A stretch of DNA of 64,000 nt from positions 62,001 to 126,000 of the forward strand of contig NZ_BAZR01000005.1 of NCBI RefSeq assembly GCF_001315105.1. The letters are read 5' to 3'. The stretch comes from Paenibacillus sp. JCM 10914 (lineage in GTDB: Bacteria; Bacillota; Bacilli; Paenibacillales; Paenibacillaceae). The translations under genes were made by a program, and so were the position numbers. Positions within the stretch are counted from its first letter, which is position 1, and each line of letters starts with the position of its first letter. Of this stretch, positions 37,935 through 47,850 are shown piece after piece. The notes under the pieces were generated by a model. It worked only from the letters and a program-made list of their open reading frames with translations. It ran no database searches and was not told where the DNA came from.

Positions 37935-38111
37935 ATGTCTATTCGTCTTCCTATTGAATTGGTCTGTGAACAACTTGGAATGGATCTAAATAAGTTCAGA
38001 ACCGGCACCGAGCAGGAGAAGAAAGCCAAGAAGGGCTCGAATGATTGCCATCCCGTTGATGAGAAACAGCCGGGTCAGTCCGATTCTCCTTCTTCAGATA
38101 ACAAGCCGTAA
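37935..38111 (+). CDS. Small hypothetical protein
   Basis: A 58-residue ORF with GAGGTGG four bases before its ATG and a strong terminator right after its stop, which supports real expression. The N-terminal half is amphipathic ('LPIELVCEQLGMDLNKF'); the C-terminal half is polar and low in complexity, rich in Ser, Pro, Asp and Lys. No family recognised. Confidence 0.55.
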   Translation: MSIRLPIELVCEQLGMDLNKFRTGTEQEKKAKKGSNDCHPVDEKQPGQSDSPSSDNKP

Positions 38112-38121
38112 ATTCGATAGT

Positions 38122-38161
38122 GTCGTTTATCCAGTAACGGTGGGTAAACGGCTGTTTTTTT
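38122..38161 (+). terminator. Terminator after the small hypothetical gene
   Basis: CGTTTATCC and GGGTAAACG arms (one G-T pair) followed by seven Ts. Confidence 0.85.
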
Positions 38162-38240
38162 GAACAAAAACGGCTCAACCATAAAGAGAAACCGCATAGA
38201 GAGTTAGCAATCCCCATGCGGATCTTATAGATTAGATTGG

Positions 38241-38290
38241 GATAAAACAGGCAATCCCGACCGGTCTTCATAGACCCTTGGGATTGCCTG
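38241..38290 (-). terminator. Terminator of the NSS transporter gene
   Basis: CAGGCAATCCC and GGGATTGCCTG form an 11-bp stem, with GGTCT/AGACC pairing inside, and TTTTAT follows on the minus strand. Confidence 0.88.
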
Positions 38291-38297
38291 TCGTTGT

Positions 38298-39659
38298 TTA
38301 GTCTTGGTCGAAGTCGAGGACGCCTGTGGTGTGAAGCAGTACGAAAAACACGAGAATCGGGGCAACATATCGCAGCATGAACAGCCAGATTCGGAACCAT
38401 CTCGCGGTAAGCCCGGAAGCCTCGGCGGCTTTGCTCCAGAAGTATCCTGCAAAGATCGTGGTGACTAATCCACCGATCGGGAGCAGGATATTGGATGTGA
38501 TAAAGTCCAACCAATCAAAGAGGTTCTTGCCGTTGATATCGGACAGCCCTGGCACGATGCCAAATGACAGCGCGGAAGGCAATCCTACTAACAGGACAAG
38601 CATACATATGATCAAGACGGACTTCGTTCGCCCCCACTTCCATTTATCCATCACGAATGAGATAGGTACCTCCAGCAAGGACACGGCAGAAGTCAGTGCA
38701 GCGATCGCCAGGAGTACGAAGAATAGTCCTCCGAAGAAGGAGCCGAATGGCATAGCCGAGAAGGCCGCTGGCAAGGCGATAAAGACCAACGACGGACCTT
38801 CATTCGGTTCGATCCCGAAGGAGAAGGTGGTCGGAAAGATGATCAGTCCGGCGATAAACGCATAGATCAAGTCCCCTGCCCCGATAGCCAGTGTCGCTGG
38901 TCCCAGGGGCTGGCGCTTATCCACATAGGCCCCGTAGGTTAACAAGATACCCATACCAAGGGACAGCGAGAAGAACGCATGTCCGAGTGCAACGAGTGCC
39001 GCTTCTGCGCTTAGTTTGGAGAAATCGGGATTCAGGAAGAAGGACACACCTGCTCCTGCTCCCGGCAGCGTTACAGCACGAATCATCAGGATGATGAGTA
39101 GGACCACGAGCCCGGGGATCAGAATTTTATTGAATTTTTCGATCCCACCGGAAATTCCTTTCGCTACGACCCAGCCCGTAATCGCAATCGCCGCAACCTG
39201 CCATACGAGCGGCATATACCCTTCAATAAAGGTATTAAACTGACCGCTAAAATCTGTATTCGTATACAGATCGCCACTGAAAGACATGATGGCATAATGC
39301 AGTGTCCAACCAGCGACAATCACATAAAATGTCAGGATCAGGAACGGTACGATGACTTGAAGAAGTCCAAGGTGACCGAACACTTTCGGTCCACCAGCCT
39401 TCACGAATGATGTAGCGGCACTACCTCGTCCGGAACGCCCAATGGCAAGCTCAGCCAACAACACAGGCAAGCCAATGATGATAAGACAGACAATGAAGAG
39501 CAGAAAGAAGGCAGCTCCGCCATGCTCGCCTGTAATATAAGGGAACTTCCACATGTTCCCGAGCCCGACGGAGCTCCCGATCGCAGCCAGGATGAATCCG
39601 GCTGATGAGAAGCGATCTTGTTTACCCGGTGCTGACGGGCTATTAGATTGTGATTTCAT
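38298..39659 (-). CDS. Sodium-dependent transporter, neurotransmitter:sodium symporter family
   Basis: A 453-residue protein with about eleven to twelve membrane helices. The N-terminal 'SSAGFILAAIGSSVGLGNMW' and 'FPYITGEHGGAAFF' hold the sodium and substrate site residues of helix 1 in LeuT-fold transporters. Bacterial members import amino acids with sodium. It stands alone between two terminated units, starting at ATG 39659 after GGAGG. Confidence 0.92.
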   Translation of the reverse strand: MKSQSNSPSAPGKQDRFSSAGFILAAIGSSVGLGNMWKFPYITGEHGGAAFFLLFIVCLIIIGLPVLLAELAIGRSGRGSAATSFVKAGGPKVFGHLGLLQVIVPFLILTFYVIVAGWTLHYAIMSFSGDLYTNTDFSGQFNTFIEGYMPLVWQVAAIAITGWVVAKGISGGIEKFNKILIPGLVVLLIILMIRAVTLPGAGAGVSFFLNPDFSKLSAEAALVALGHAFFSLSLGMGILLTYGAYVDKRQPLGPATLAIGAGDLIYAFIAGLIIFPTTFSFGIEPNEGPSLVFIALPAAFSAMPFGSFFGGLFFVLLAIAALTSAVSLLEVPISFVMDKWKWGRTKSVLIICMLVLLVGLPSALSFGIVPGLSDINGKNLFDWLDFITSNILLPIGGLVTTIFAGYFWSKAAEASGLTARWFRIWLFMLRYVAPILVFFVLLHTTGVLDFDQD

Positions 39660-39843
39660 AGATGTTCCTCCAGTTGGGTTATCGTCAAGTTCCTCTACTA
39701 TATTTCAAGATGGCTGGAAGGGGAATAAGCTGAATTTCCTAGCTCATGGGAGGACCTGAAGCTTATTGTGTGGAGAAATCTCCATTTCCACTACATGATT
39801 AACCACAAATGGCAGGTGTAAACATTCTAAGAGGATAGATCCT

Positions 39844-41157
39844 TTAACCGAAGCGCTCCGTCTTATACCACTTGGACTCCCGCCCCGTCAGTTTATCGCC
39901 GATGATGGATACGAAAGCCCTGATCGAGATAATCAGAAATAGCTGTGCGTACGTAAAATAGGAGATACAGGACAGGATGAAGTTGCGTGTGGTGCTTTGG
40001 CCGATATCGGCTGCCAGTGCCAGATTAATCTGGAGCACGTAGATGTAATACATCAACGCCCATGCAATGATCAGATAGACATACACATCGCCCTCGAACC
40101 GGAACGGAGAAATGACGGCCGGGTTAAACAAGGCAATTACTTGGTACACGATATTCGCTACAAAAATAATGTCCGATATAATGATGGCTATCATGAACCA
40201 GAAGTAGCTCGCGGCATAATAGAGCACATGCAGCTTGATCCGCCAGCTCGTCCGATCGAACAGATGATGAATATTGTCCATGACGACGCTATAATTGCCT
40301 TTGGCCCAGCGTTCTCGCTGTTTCATATATACCTTCAGATCCTCGGGTTCCTGCTGGTAGGCTTCGGCTTGCGGGGCTAGCGCGATTAACTGTCCACGAG
40401 TGAGAATCTCGAAGGAGATCGCAGTATCTTCTGTAATCGCATGCTCGTCCCAGCCGCCGATATCGCGCAGAAGCTCCGTCTTAACGATGAAGTTCGTTCC
40501 CGGAATCGTGCCAAGCTTAAAGAGCTGCCACAAGCCGGTGTGATGAACCCGCTGAATGGTAACCAGCTCAAGATTAATGCATCGAGACAAGAAGTTCTGT
40601 CCGCGGTTTCGTGCTTTATTACGCCCGAATACCGCACCGTAAAGCTCCGGCTTCTCCAGCGCTTTCTGAGTCAGGAATAACAAGGCGTTCTTCTCAGGTG
40701 CGGCGTCGGCGTCATACACGCAGACCCAGTCGCCCGTGGCTAGCTCCAGGGCATCGTTGAGCGCACCGGATTTGCCGCCGGTACCGGTTCTCTCCATGAT
40801 ATGAAAGTCACGTTCGGCATAACGCTCATTCGCTTGCAGCGCTCGAAGCCGATTCGCCGTCTGATCCTTGCAGTTATCGGCGATAACGATCAATTGCATT
40901 TTGTGATGCGGGTAATTCATCTGGAGAATATGCTCCACTGTCGCTTGGATGACCAATTCCTCATTATGTGCGGGAACCATCACCGTGACCGTAGGAAATT
41001 GTTCCAAATTGCTTGGGTTTACAAGTTTCTGGCGACTTTGCTTATGAATGAACAGGATTGCGCCTGCCATGATGATAATGGACTCCAGAACGGCGATCCA
41101 AATGCTGATCATGGCAATGACCAGTAAAATATCAGTCAATGAACTTCCCCCGATCAT
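39844..41157 (-). CDS. Membrane glycosyltransferase family 2, processive polysaccharide synthase type
   Basis: A 437-residue protein with an N-terminal helix, a cytoplasmic GT2 domain and about four C-terminal helices. Catalytic features are 'VPAHNEE', 'VYDADAAPE', 'TEDTA' and 'QRERW' (the QxxRW motif of processive synthases). This matches BcsA/PgaC/YdaM-type polymerases that build and export a polysaccharide. Its start lies inside the preceding 47-residue ORF, so the two are translationally coupled. Upstream is a degenerate GGDEF protein, as in the Bacillus yda cluster, which suggests c-di-GMP control. Polymer identity is unknown. Confidence 0.88.
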   Translation of the reverse strand: MIGGSSLTDILLVIAMISIWIAVLESIIIMAGAILFIHKQSRQKLVNPSNLEQFPTVTVMVPAHNEELVIQATVEHILQMNYPHHKMQLIVIADNCKDQTANRLRALQANERYAERDFHIMERTGTGGKSGALNDALELATGDWVCVYDADAAPEKNALLFLTQKALEKPELYGAVFGRNKARNRGQNFLSRCINLELVTIQRVHHTGLWQLFKLGTIPGTNFIVKTELLRDIGGWDEHAITEDTAISFEILTRGQLIALAPQAEAYQQEPEDLKVYMKQRERWAKGNYSVVMDNIHHLFDRTSWRIKLHVLYYAASYFWFMIAIIISDIIFVANIVYQVIALFNPAVISPFRFEGDVYVYLIIAWALMYYIYVLQINLALAADIGQSTTRNFILSCISYFTYAQLFLIISIRAFVSIIGDKLTGRESKWYKTERFG

Positions 41158-41275
41158 ACTTGCGCTTGATTGTGGAACGGAAGCTTAGCGTGGCAACGGT
41201 CAGTACAAGAATGGCTACCGTGAACAACAGACTAACCCCAATGCATAGGGGAATAAACCAACTGGTGTAAGACAT
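41132..41275 (-). CDS. 47-residue single-helix membrane protein overlapping the GT2 gene
   Basis: ATG 41275 starts an ORF of 47 codons with one strong membrane helix ('IPLCIGVSLLFTVAILVLTV') and a basic C-terminus ('STIKRKYDRGKF'). AGGAGG lies 13-14 bases before the start. Its last 26 bases overlap the GT2 start, which has no other good translation signal. This layout resembles small accessory subunits of polysaccharide synthases. No family recognised. Confidence 0.6.
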   Translation of the reverse strand: MSYTSWFIPLCIGVSLLFTVAILVLTVATLSFRSTIKRKYDRGKFID

Positions 41276-41305
41276 TTTCGGTCAAAGAACCTCCTGTGGC
41301 ATAGG

Positions 41306-42179
41306 CTATATATATTCACCGATGAGATCGGTTTCCGCATTACGTTCGAGCGAGGAAATCACGTCATCGACATCAACATATCGACTAAACTGCTCTTTCT
41401 GAAAGACGAGGCCGCCGGCACGGACAACCAGCTTGAGGGACATTCCTTTTTTATCTCGAAAAGGCACGTTCATCATCGCAATCTTGATGCGATCCATCAG
41501 ACGCTTGAGATATTCCGGCTTGGTCATCGGACATAGAATAATGAAACGACCTTCTCCGATCGAGAATTTATAGTCTTCATAACGGATTTGATTCTGGATC
41601 GTCTGCGAGAGCTGCGTAATCAGCTTGCCGAAACGATGCGAGCCCACTGATTCACGGGTCAGCGGCAGGAAATCCAGTTTAAACATGACGATGCAAAAGC
41701 CATACTGGTCCGAGTACCGGTTCGCCAGATTCGCCTGCTTGATCAAGGTATCCGCGAAGGCGTCTTTACTCCCCAGGGACGTATCGAGGTCAACGTCCGT
41801 TGGTTCTTCGTAACTGTTCCAGACGGCGGATGAACCTTCGGCTGCGTACCAGGGCAAGCTTGATGACAATAGCAGCGACCGTGTTGGCAGGCAGAACGAG
41901 AATCCATGATAAGGTAAGCAGATTGATGGGGGCTAGGGTCGATAACCAGACGAAATAGGTGACGAGAAACAGGAACAACAGGACGGTGGACACGCCGACC
42001 GGCAGGAAAAAACCGATCAATAAAGCGGCCAGCGTGGCGATGCTGAACATGAATTCTGTCATGGTGTAGTCTTGGTGCAGATAGATGTTCCAGAATATGA
42101 ACAGTTGTTGGATCATGGCGAGCGCAATCAGCAGGAAATAACCAAGTTCAACGCGGCGTAAAGGGGTCGTTTTTCTCAT
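41306..42179 (-). CDS. Degenerate GGDEF membrane protein, YdaK-like c-di-GMP receptor (frameshift at about 41797)
   Basis: Two overlapping frames join into one 290-residue protein if one of the two Cs at 41797-41798 (plus strand) is removed: 'RLEQLRRTN' continues as 'DVDLDTSLGSKDAF'. Four N-terminal helices precede a GGDEF-fold domain. Its active site reads 'GEGRF' instead of GGDEF, so cyclase activity is unlikely. 'RYED' is exactly five residues upstream, matching the RxxD inhibitory site that binds c-di-GMP. The length and layout match YdaK of Bacillus subtilis. It precedes the small membrane protein and GT2 genes. Confidence 0.75.
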
Positions 42180-42317
42180 ATTGAACCTACTTTCTAAGCT
42201 CTTACATCCTCTATGATGAGATCAGGTCATCACATATGTTATTTAAAAATTACCCAAATGTCGATAGCTTTATCGAAGGATACCAGAATGTACAAGAAAA
42301 AATGGATTGTGAACATA

Positions 42318-42341
42318 GAAAAAGGGAGCCCTGAGGCTCCC
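42318..42341 (-). terminator. Terminator of the sigma/DUF4179 unit
   Basis: GGGAGCC and GGCTCCC with a four-base loop, followed by five Ts on the minus strand. Confidence 0.88.
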
Positions 42342-42349
42342 TTATGAAT

Positions 42350-43989
42350 TTATTTGAGCTGGATACGCAGCTCATCGTCCGGTTTCTCGGTCATATAACG
42401 CCAGATAAAGATCTCCAGCTCGGTTCCTTCGAAATTCTCATAAACGTCCGTATGTTGGTTATTCCCATCCCCGACCATGCCCGTGAAGGCGGGCTTCCCG
42501 TAATTACGCTGGTCCCCGCTCAGATAATAGGTTTGATTCACGCCGCCGAACTGCCGGTCCGCGCTGTATGATTCAACATAAAGGTTATGTTCTTTCATAT
42601 AGTATGACCACGTAATAGCATGACCTGCGACGTTAGAGCTGATGAACTGCTTATCGGTAGATATGTTCGTTAGACGAATCGGAGTACCGTCACCTTCATG
42701 ATCGTCTACGCGGTGCTTCGCGATGAGGGAAACCGGTTGATCCGCGAGCGCGGAAGGATCCAGTCCGGCCATCTCAAAGCGTAGTTCCGATTGATGAGGC
42801 TGATTGCTTAACAACCACCATCCTCCTTGAATTAAGGTGCCGCCTACATCCAGTTGATAGTCCATGTAAGGGAGACGCGAATATTTTTCTTCATGTCTTA
42901 AGTTCAGACGGACTTGAGTCGGTGTTACAACCATGCCTTCGATGGTTGTTCCTCCTGGCACCTGCTCCAGTGCGATATCCAGTTTCTCCTTAAAAGAACC
43001 GTTCTCCAGTTGTTTCTTCGACAAGACCATCGGCACGCTCCATGTTCCTTCGGCTTTGGCTACGTCGGCCAAATATGCGATTTGGAAACGCGTGCCTTCT
43101 GCGAGCAATGCCTCCCGTTGAAATACTTGCTGATTAAGAATCTCGCCGTGCTCTCCCGGCGTGCCGTATATGGAGGGTTCGGTTTCCTTGAGCTGCTCAT
43201 TATGCCCATTGATTGCTTGAATCCGCACCCAGTTGTTCTCCTGGGCCTGGGGATCGGTAAAAGCAATCGCTGATTTCAGCATCGTCTTACCTTCTGGCTG
43301 CTCAAATGACTGCAGCGTTATACTGCCGATGCCATCCTGTTCAATAGCAACCGTCTGCTGCTTGGATTGAAGCGGGTCAAAGGCAAGTGGTTTCTCGACC
43401 TCTCCTACAAACCGGATATCAGTCAGAGTGAAAGCAACCTCGATTTGGTTATCCTTCGCCACCCAGTCCGTTTCAAAATATCCCTGGAAGACTCCTTCCC
43501 GTGCATTCCAGTCATGAGCCGAATTCCCCTCGATCCAGTTCCCGTTACGGTCTTGCATACCGACTTTGCCGTAGCTGACTAGTTCACGATGCTCCGAGCT
43601 TCCAGGGTCCAGGCTATACAGCAGGAAAGTCCGGTTCTCGTCCGTAAAGGCAGTGTGGACGGTCAGGGTGATGCCATCTCTTGTAACCGATTGCGCTATG
43701 TTCTGTCCCAGGCCTTGTTCAAGTGCGGATTGGATGCCGGCGCGATAGGTCAGTAAGCTGGACCAGTCATACTGGAAAGCAGCATAGACCGGCGTAGCAT
43801 CAATGCGATGGATATACCTGCTACTAGTGCGATTCGCTTGCGCTTGCGAGGACGGAGCAGGAGCGACTCGCCACCGGATACTTTCAATTCATCCCGCTCG
43901 ATACTGCTCCACATTTGGTCGAAATCGGGGTAGGGTATGGTATTCCCGGAATTCATCTGTTTCTTCAGATTCTTCTCAATACGTTCCAT
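42350..43989 (-). CDS. DUF4179 membrane protein, probable anti-sigma partner (frameshift at about 43798)
   Basis: A protein of about 546 residues in two frames. A cytoplasmic N-terminus of about 50 residues and one membrane helix (ending 'GISIALM') are in the first; restoring one C at 43798 (plus strand) gives '..ALMATPVYAAFQYDW' and continues through an open stretch with no stop into the large extracellular beta-rich part. This is the layout of DUF4179 proteins encoded next to ECF sigma factors, which act as or resemble anti-sigma factors. Its start overlaps the sigma gene by 14 bases. Confidence 0.75.
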
Positions 43990-44509
43990 AATGCTTCTCT
44001 CCCTTCAGCCACGGCGCTTGGTGGCTTTCAAGTTTCCTGCGCATGAGCTTCAGCGCTTTGTGCAGTCTGGATTTCACGGTCCCTACAGGAATCTTCAATG
44101 TTTGGGCAATCTCTGCCATCGACAGCTCACCAATATAGCGGAGCGTGACGACGGCCATCAGTTTATCAGGAAGCTGTTGCAGCAGCTTATCCCATTCCTG
44201 CGCGGCTTCCTGTTCGAGGATGATGGTGTCAACGGATTTGGCCGAAGCTGCGGTTTGCTCATGAAGCCACCGGACTTCCGTTTGCTTGCTGTGCTTGGTT
44301 TGATTTCTCCTGAGCAGGTTGAGGCACTGATTCATGGTAATGCGCATGATCCAGGCTCGGAGGTGCTCAATACGTCTCCATTCCTGACGAAATACGGTGA
44401 CGAACACGTCGTGGCATACATCTTCGGCATCCTGTGCATTCCGCAGCATGTAATAACAAGTGCGGTACACATCTTGGTTGTACGAGTCGAACAGCTCGCG
44501 TTCTGTCAT
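43976..44509 (-). CDS. ECF-type RNA polymerase sigma factor
   Basis: A 177-residue sigma factor with region 2 ('YNQDVYRTCYYMLRNAQDAEDV', broken here by variable positions) and region 4 ('LRYIGELSMAEIAQTLKIPVG', 'VKSRLHKAL'). It lacks regions 1 and 3, as in the extracytoplasmic-function class. The start at 44509 follows AAAGGAGCG. The DUF4179 gene overlaps its end and probably encodes its regulator. GCATAACCC occurs twice upstream on the minus strand (44530-44538, 44581-44589) and may belong to an autoregulated promoter. Confidence 0.9.
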   Translation of the reverse strand: MTERELFDSYNQDVYRTCYYMLRNAQDAEDVCHDVFVTVFRQEWRRIEHLRAWIMRITMNQCLNLLRRNQTKHSKQTEVRWLHEQTAASAKSVDTIILEQEAAQEWDKLLQQLPDKLMAVVTLRYIGELSMAEIAQTLKIPVGTVKSRLHKALKLMRRKLESHQAPWLKGEKHYGTY

Positions 44510-44673
44510 TCAGAGCGCTCCTTTCGTTTGGGTTATGCTATATAAACAGATGACCCGCCGCTGCGGTTCATATTTTTTGCGGGTTATGCGGGAATGGCTC
44601 ACAGAACATCGTACATCCTTTCCACATAAGCACGTGGAATACCTGTTATGATGGACGCACCGCAGTCACAAAT

Positions 44674-44720
44674 AAAAAGCGCGAGGTATCTTGGATGTGA
44701 CTCCAATACCTCGCGCTTTT
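44674..44720. terminator. Bidirectional terminator downstream of the GH3 gene
   Basis: GCGCGAGGTAT and ATACCTCGCGC form a perfect 11-bp stem flanked by AAAAA on one side and TTTT on the other. Confidence 0.92.
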
Positions 44721-44736
44721 GCATGCGCTTCTAGTT

Positions 44737-47550
44737 CTATTCCATGCGGAACCAGCTAAGCTGGGCCTCGCCCTTGAGGGTGAGATATACGATGCATGTT
44801 CCTGCTTGCAGACCTGTAACCGAAGCTTGGGCGGTAGTCCAAGCCTGATGGCCACCCGTAGGCAGAACTTTGCAGCTTCCCACGACAGGACCATCGGGAC
44901 TGCCTGTCGTTACCCGTATTTCACCGCCGCGGGTATCCCCGCTAACTCTCGCCTCAAATGTAGTCGGTGCATGGTTGAAATTCACGTTGTGAAAGGCGAT
45001 CCATCCCTCTTCGTCTTTTAGGCGAATACTGTCACCGCCCTCGCGGCATTCATCAAGGTAGACACTTTGATAATCGTCATAATTCGCAGCTTGGACTCGC
45101 TGGACCAGTGAGCGCGGAGGAACGGTTTCCCCGGATACTTGCAGTCGCATACTTGCCAGTGCCTGACTGGAAGAAGGACCGATCATTAACAAGTAGGTGC
45201 CACTCTCCACGCAGTATCGATCTCGGGTGACGTCCCAGTATGCAAGCTCCTGCGCGCTCAGTTCGAACTTCACGGTCTCGCTGCTTCCCGGGGCAAGATG
45301 GATACGGCGGAAGCCCTTCAGGGTTCTGAGCGGTCTTGGAATACGCGAGTGCTCAGCGCGAACGTATAGCTGAACAACCTCGTCTCCGGCTATGGTGCTT
45401 TCGTTCTTGACATCGATCGCAACCGTCACGCTCCCATCCTGCGTCATTTGGGCATGACTAAGGGATAGGTTCGTATAACGGAAGCTAGAATAGCTTAGTC
45501 CATGCCCGAACGGGTACAGGACGTCTCCATCAAAATATTGATACGTCCGCTTACCCTTGATGATGTCATAATCCATAATGTCCGGTAGCTGATCAACGGA
45601 TTTGTACCACGTCATATTCAAGCGGCCTGCCGGATTGTAGTCGCCATACAGGACATCTGCTACGGCGTGGCCAAGCTCTTGGCCGGCATGGGAGGTGAAG
45701 AGAATGGACGGTATGTGCTCCTGCTCCCAGTTTACCGCGAACGGATAACCGCCTACGATGACGACCACCGTATTTGGGTTGGCTTCATAGACGGCTTGAA
45801 TCAGCGCGTGCTGAGAGGGAGGGAGTGTGATATCCGGTCGGTCGATCGTTTCTTTCCCGTTGATGAACGGGCTGTTTCCGACGAATACGATCGCTTTATC
45901 GGCAGCGGCTGCTGCGGCTACCGCTGCCTCAATGCCGTTCTGTACTTGTTCCAGAATAAAGGAGGCTCCTTCATCTGGCCCATCCTCATGGCATGCAAGG
46001 AGACGCCCTTGTGCATCCATACCGACTGGAGAGCCGTCCCACGATTTCATGGTCACCGCGCCCTCTGCCGTGTCCTCAAAACGGAAGGCCTCCTTCACGA
46101 ACCAGCCGCGTGCTTCGTCCGCGGTGGGTTGAAGCTGCTTGCTCTCGCTTTCTGTGACGAACTTACCGCTACTGATCAGCCGGAGCGTCTCTGAACCCCA
46201 GCCCCAATCGTTTCGTTCAAGAATCGTGGCCTGGGCGGAATCTGTCGCGTCTGCACGAAGAGAATGATCTTCGGCACATATGGTAACGTATCGACCTGTA
46301 GCCTTGCAGCGCAGGCGTACCCGATCTAATCCCGTATGGAATTGAACCGGGGCGTCGCCAAGCTTCTCTTGTATCCCTTGCAAAGGAGTAATGCGGTATG
46401 GAGGTGTACCGCTGTACCAGTCCGTATAAGCCTCATTGGCAAGCGGTCCAATGAGGGCAGTGGAGGCACGTGGATCACGCGCGAGTGGCAGCAACCCATC
46501 GTTCTTCAGCAGCACGACCGATTCGCGTGCAGCCTGAAGTGATAATTCGGCATGATCTGGCGCACACAGCTTCGACTCGGGTACGTGATGATAAGGATTG
46601 CGATCGTCCGGATCAAATTCACCGAGGCGAAAGCGAACACGAAAGGTGTTGCGCAGCGCACGATCCAGATCCGATTCGCACAGCAGGGCTTGATCCAATG
46701 CATCCCGCAGGGCTTGAAAGGAGATGTTCTGATCATCGGTGATGCTGTCGATGCCGGCTCTGACCGAGCCGGCAACGGCCTCTGCATACGATGCCACATA
46801 GTGGTGATCCATCACGGTGCCGAGCACATCGCCCGCATCCCCGACAACAAATCCGTCCATGCCCCATTCATCCTTTACGATATCGTTGACTTCATGGTTC
46901 AGATTACATGGTACGCCGTTGATGCTATTATAGGCGGTCATCATCGATTTAGCGCCGCCTTTGCGGAATGGAGTCTCAAAGGCCTTCAAATAGTACTCTC
47001 TTTTGTTGCGCGGATCGATGCTGACCGAGGCGCTGCCGCGGTCAACTTCATTGTTGTTCCCGTAATAATGTTTCAGCGTGGCTACGGTTTTGAGATAGAA
47101 GGGGTGATCTCCTTGCATGCCTTGCACGAGTCCTGCAGCGAGTTCGCCGGTTAGATGCGGATCCTCACCGTATGCTTCTTCTGTGCGACCCCACCTGGGG
47201 TCGCGTTCCATATCTACCGTAGGCGCCCAGACTGTTAACCCGTTCATAGCTTTGTCGCGTTGGTAATACACGCGAGTCTCATCTGCAATAACCGAACCAA
47301 TGCTGCGCATCAGCTCAGGATTCCAAGTGCAGGCGAGTCCGGTATTCTGGGGGAAGACCGTCGCTTCACCGAGCCATGCGACACCGTGGGCACCTTCGGT
47401 GCCATGTTTATATTGAGGTACGCCGAGTCTGGGGACCGCTGTCTGGTATTGGCACATTAAGGCGATTTTCTCAGCCAACGTGAATTGAGATACCAGATCG
47501 TTGACCCGCTGCTCTAATGGAAGATCCGGATTCTGAAATTGATAGTTCAT
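44737..47550 (-). CDS. GH3 glycosidase with internal beta-trefoil-like insert and C-terminal CBM6-like domain
   Basis: A 937-residue protein without signal peptide. The N-terminal TIM-barrel ('LTVWAPTVDMERDPRWGRTE', 'TLKHYYGNNNE', probable nucleophile Asp in 'FVVGDAGDV') is followed by the alpha/beta sandwich, which is split by about 130 residues resembling a fascin-like beta-trefoil ('CKATGRYVTICAED'). An FnIII-like domain and a C-terminal carbohydrate-binding module (about residues 810-937) complete it. Members hydrolyse beta-glucosides or beta-xylosides; substrate is not set by sequence. A cre-like site lies just upstream. Confidence 0.87.
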   Translation of the reverse strand: MNYQFQNPDLPLEQRVNDLVSQFTLAEKIALMCQYQTAVPRLGVPQYKHGTEGAHGVAWLGEATVFPQNTGLACTWNPELMRSIGSVIADETRVYYQRDKAMNGLTVWAPTVDMERDPRWGRTEEAYGEDPHLTGELAAGLVQGMQGDHPFYLKTVATLKHYYGNNNEVDRGSASVSIDPRNKREYYLKAFETPFRKGGAKSMMTAYNSINGVPCNLNHEVNDIVKDEWGMDGFVVGDAGDVLGTVMDHHYVASYAEAVAGSVRAGIDSITDDQNISFQALRDALDQALLCESDLDRALRNTFRVRFRLGEFDPDDRNPYHHVPESKLCAPDHAELSLQAARESVVLLKNDGLLPLARDPRASTALIGPLANEAYTDWYSGTPPYRITPLQGIQEKLGDAPVQFHTGLDRVRLRCKATGRYVTICAEDHSLRADATDSAQATILERNDWGWGSETLRLISSGKFVTESESKQLQPTADEARGWFVKEAFRFEDTAEGAVTMKSWDGSPVGMDAQGRLLACHEDGPDEGASFILEQVQNGIEAAVAAAAAADKAIVFVGNSPFINGKETIDRPDITLPPSQHALIQAVYEANPNTVVVIVGGYPFAVNWEQEHIPSILFTSHAGQELGHAVADVLYGDYNPAGRLNMTWYKSVDQLPDIMDYDIIKGKRTYQYFDGDVLYPFGHGLSYSSFRYTNLSLSHAQMTQDGSVTVAIDVKNESTIAGDEVVQLYVRAEHSRIPRPLRTLKGFRRIHLAPGSSETVKFELSAQELAYWDVTRDRYCVESGTYLLMIGPSSSQALASMRLQVSGETVPPRSLVQRVQAANYDDYQSVYLDECREGGDSIRLKDEEGWIAFHNVNFNHAPTTFEARVSGDTRGGEIRVTTGSPDGPVVGSCKVLPTGGHQAWTTAQASVTGLQAGTCIVYLTLKGEAQLSWFRME

Positions 47551-47582
47551 CTGTACAACCTCATTTCTATGTAGTGTAGGAA

Positions 47583-47596
47583 TGTAAACGTTCTCA
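47583..47596 (-). promoter_or_regulatory. cre-like catabolite repression site of the GH3 gene
   Basis: TGTAAACGTTCTCA fits the cre consensus TGWAARCGYTWNCA with one mismatch, 33-46 bases upstream of the GH3 start. A LacI-family operator is the alternative reading. Confidence 0.55.
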
Positions 47597-47850
47597 TATA
47601 TAAGGGAATTGCGATGTACGGCTTAATATCAGCCAACTTTTATCATAATGGGTGGTGTGACGGGTTCATACCGGGAGGATTAGAGCTGTTTTCATATAGA
47701 AATTACGACTAATCGCCAATCGAAAGTATTACAAACGGTCGAGCGAATGTTCATTTGCGGGTGGGTGATGTCCGGCTCTTTGTATTGGCGGGGCAGGCCC
47801 TAGGGGAAAATAGACGAATCTTAAAAGTTTTGTCGAATATGAAAAGGTCC

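Noticed and set aside
41306-41869. Independent soluble GGDEF gene starting at TTG 41869
   Set aside because: No ribosome binding site, and the upstream four-helix frame joins it after removing one base, giving a YdaK-like protein.
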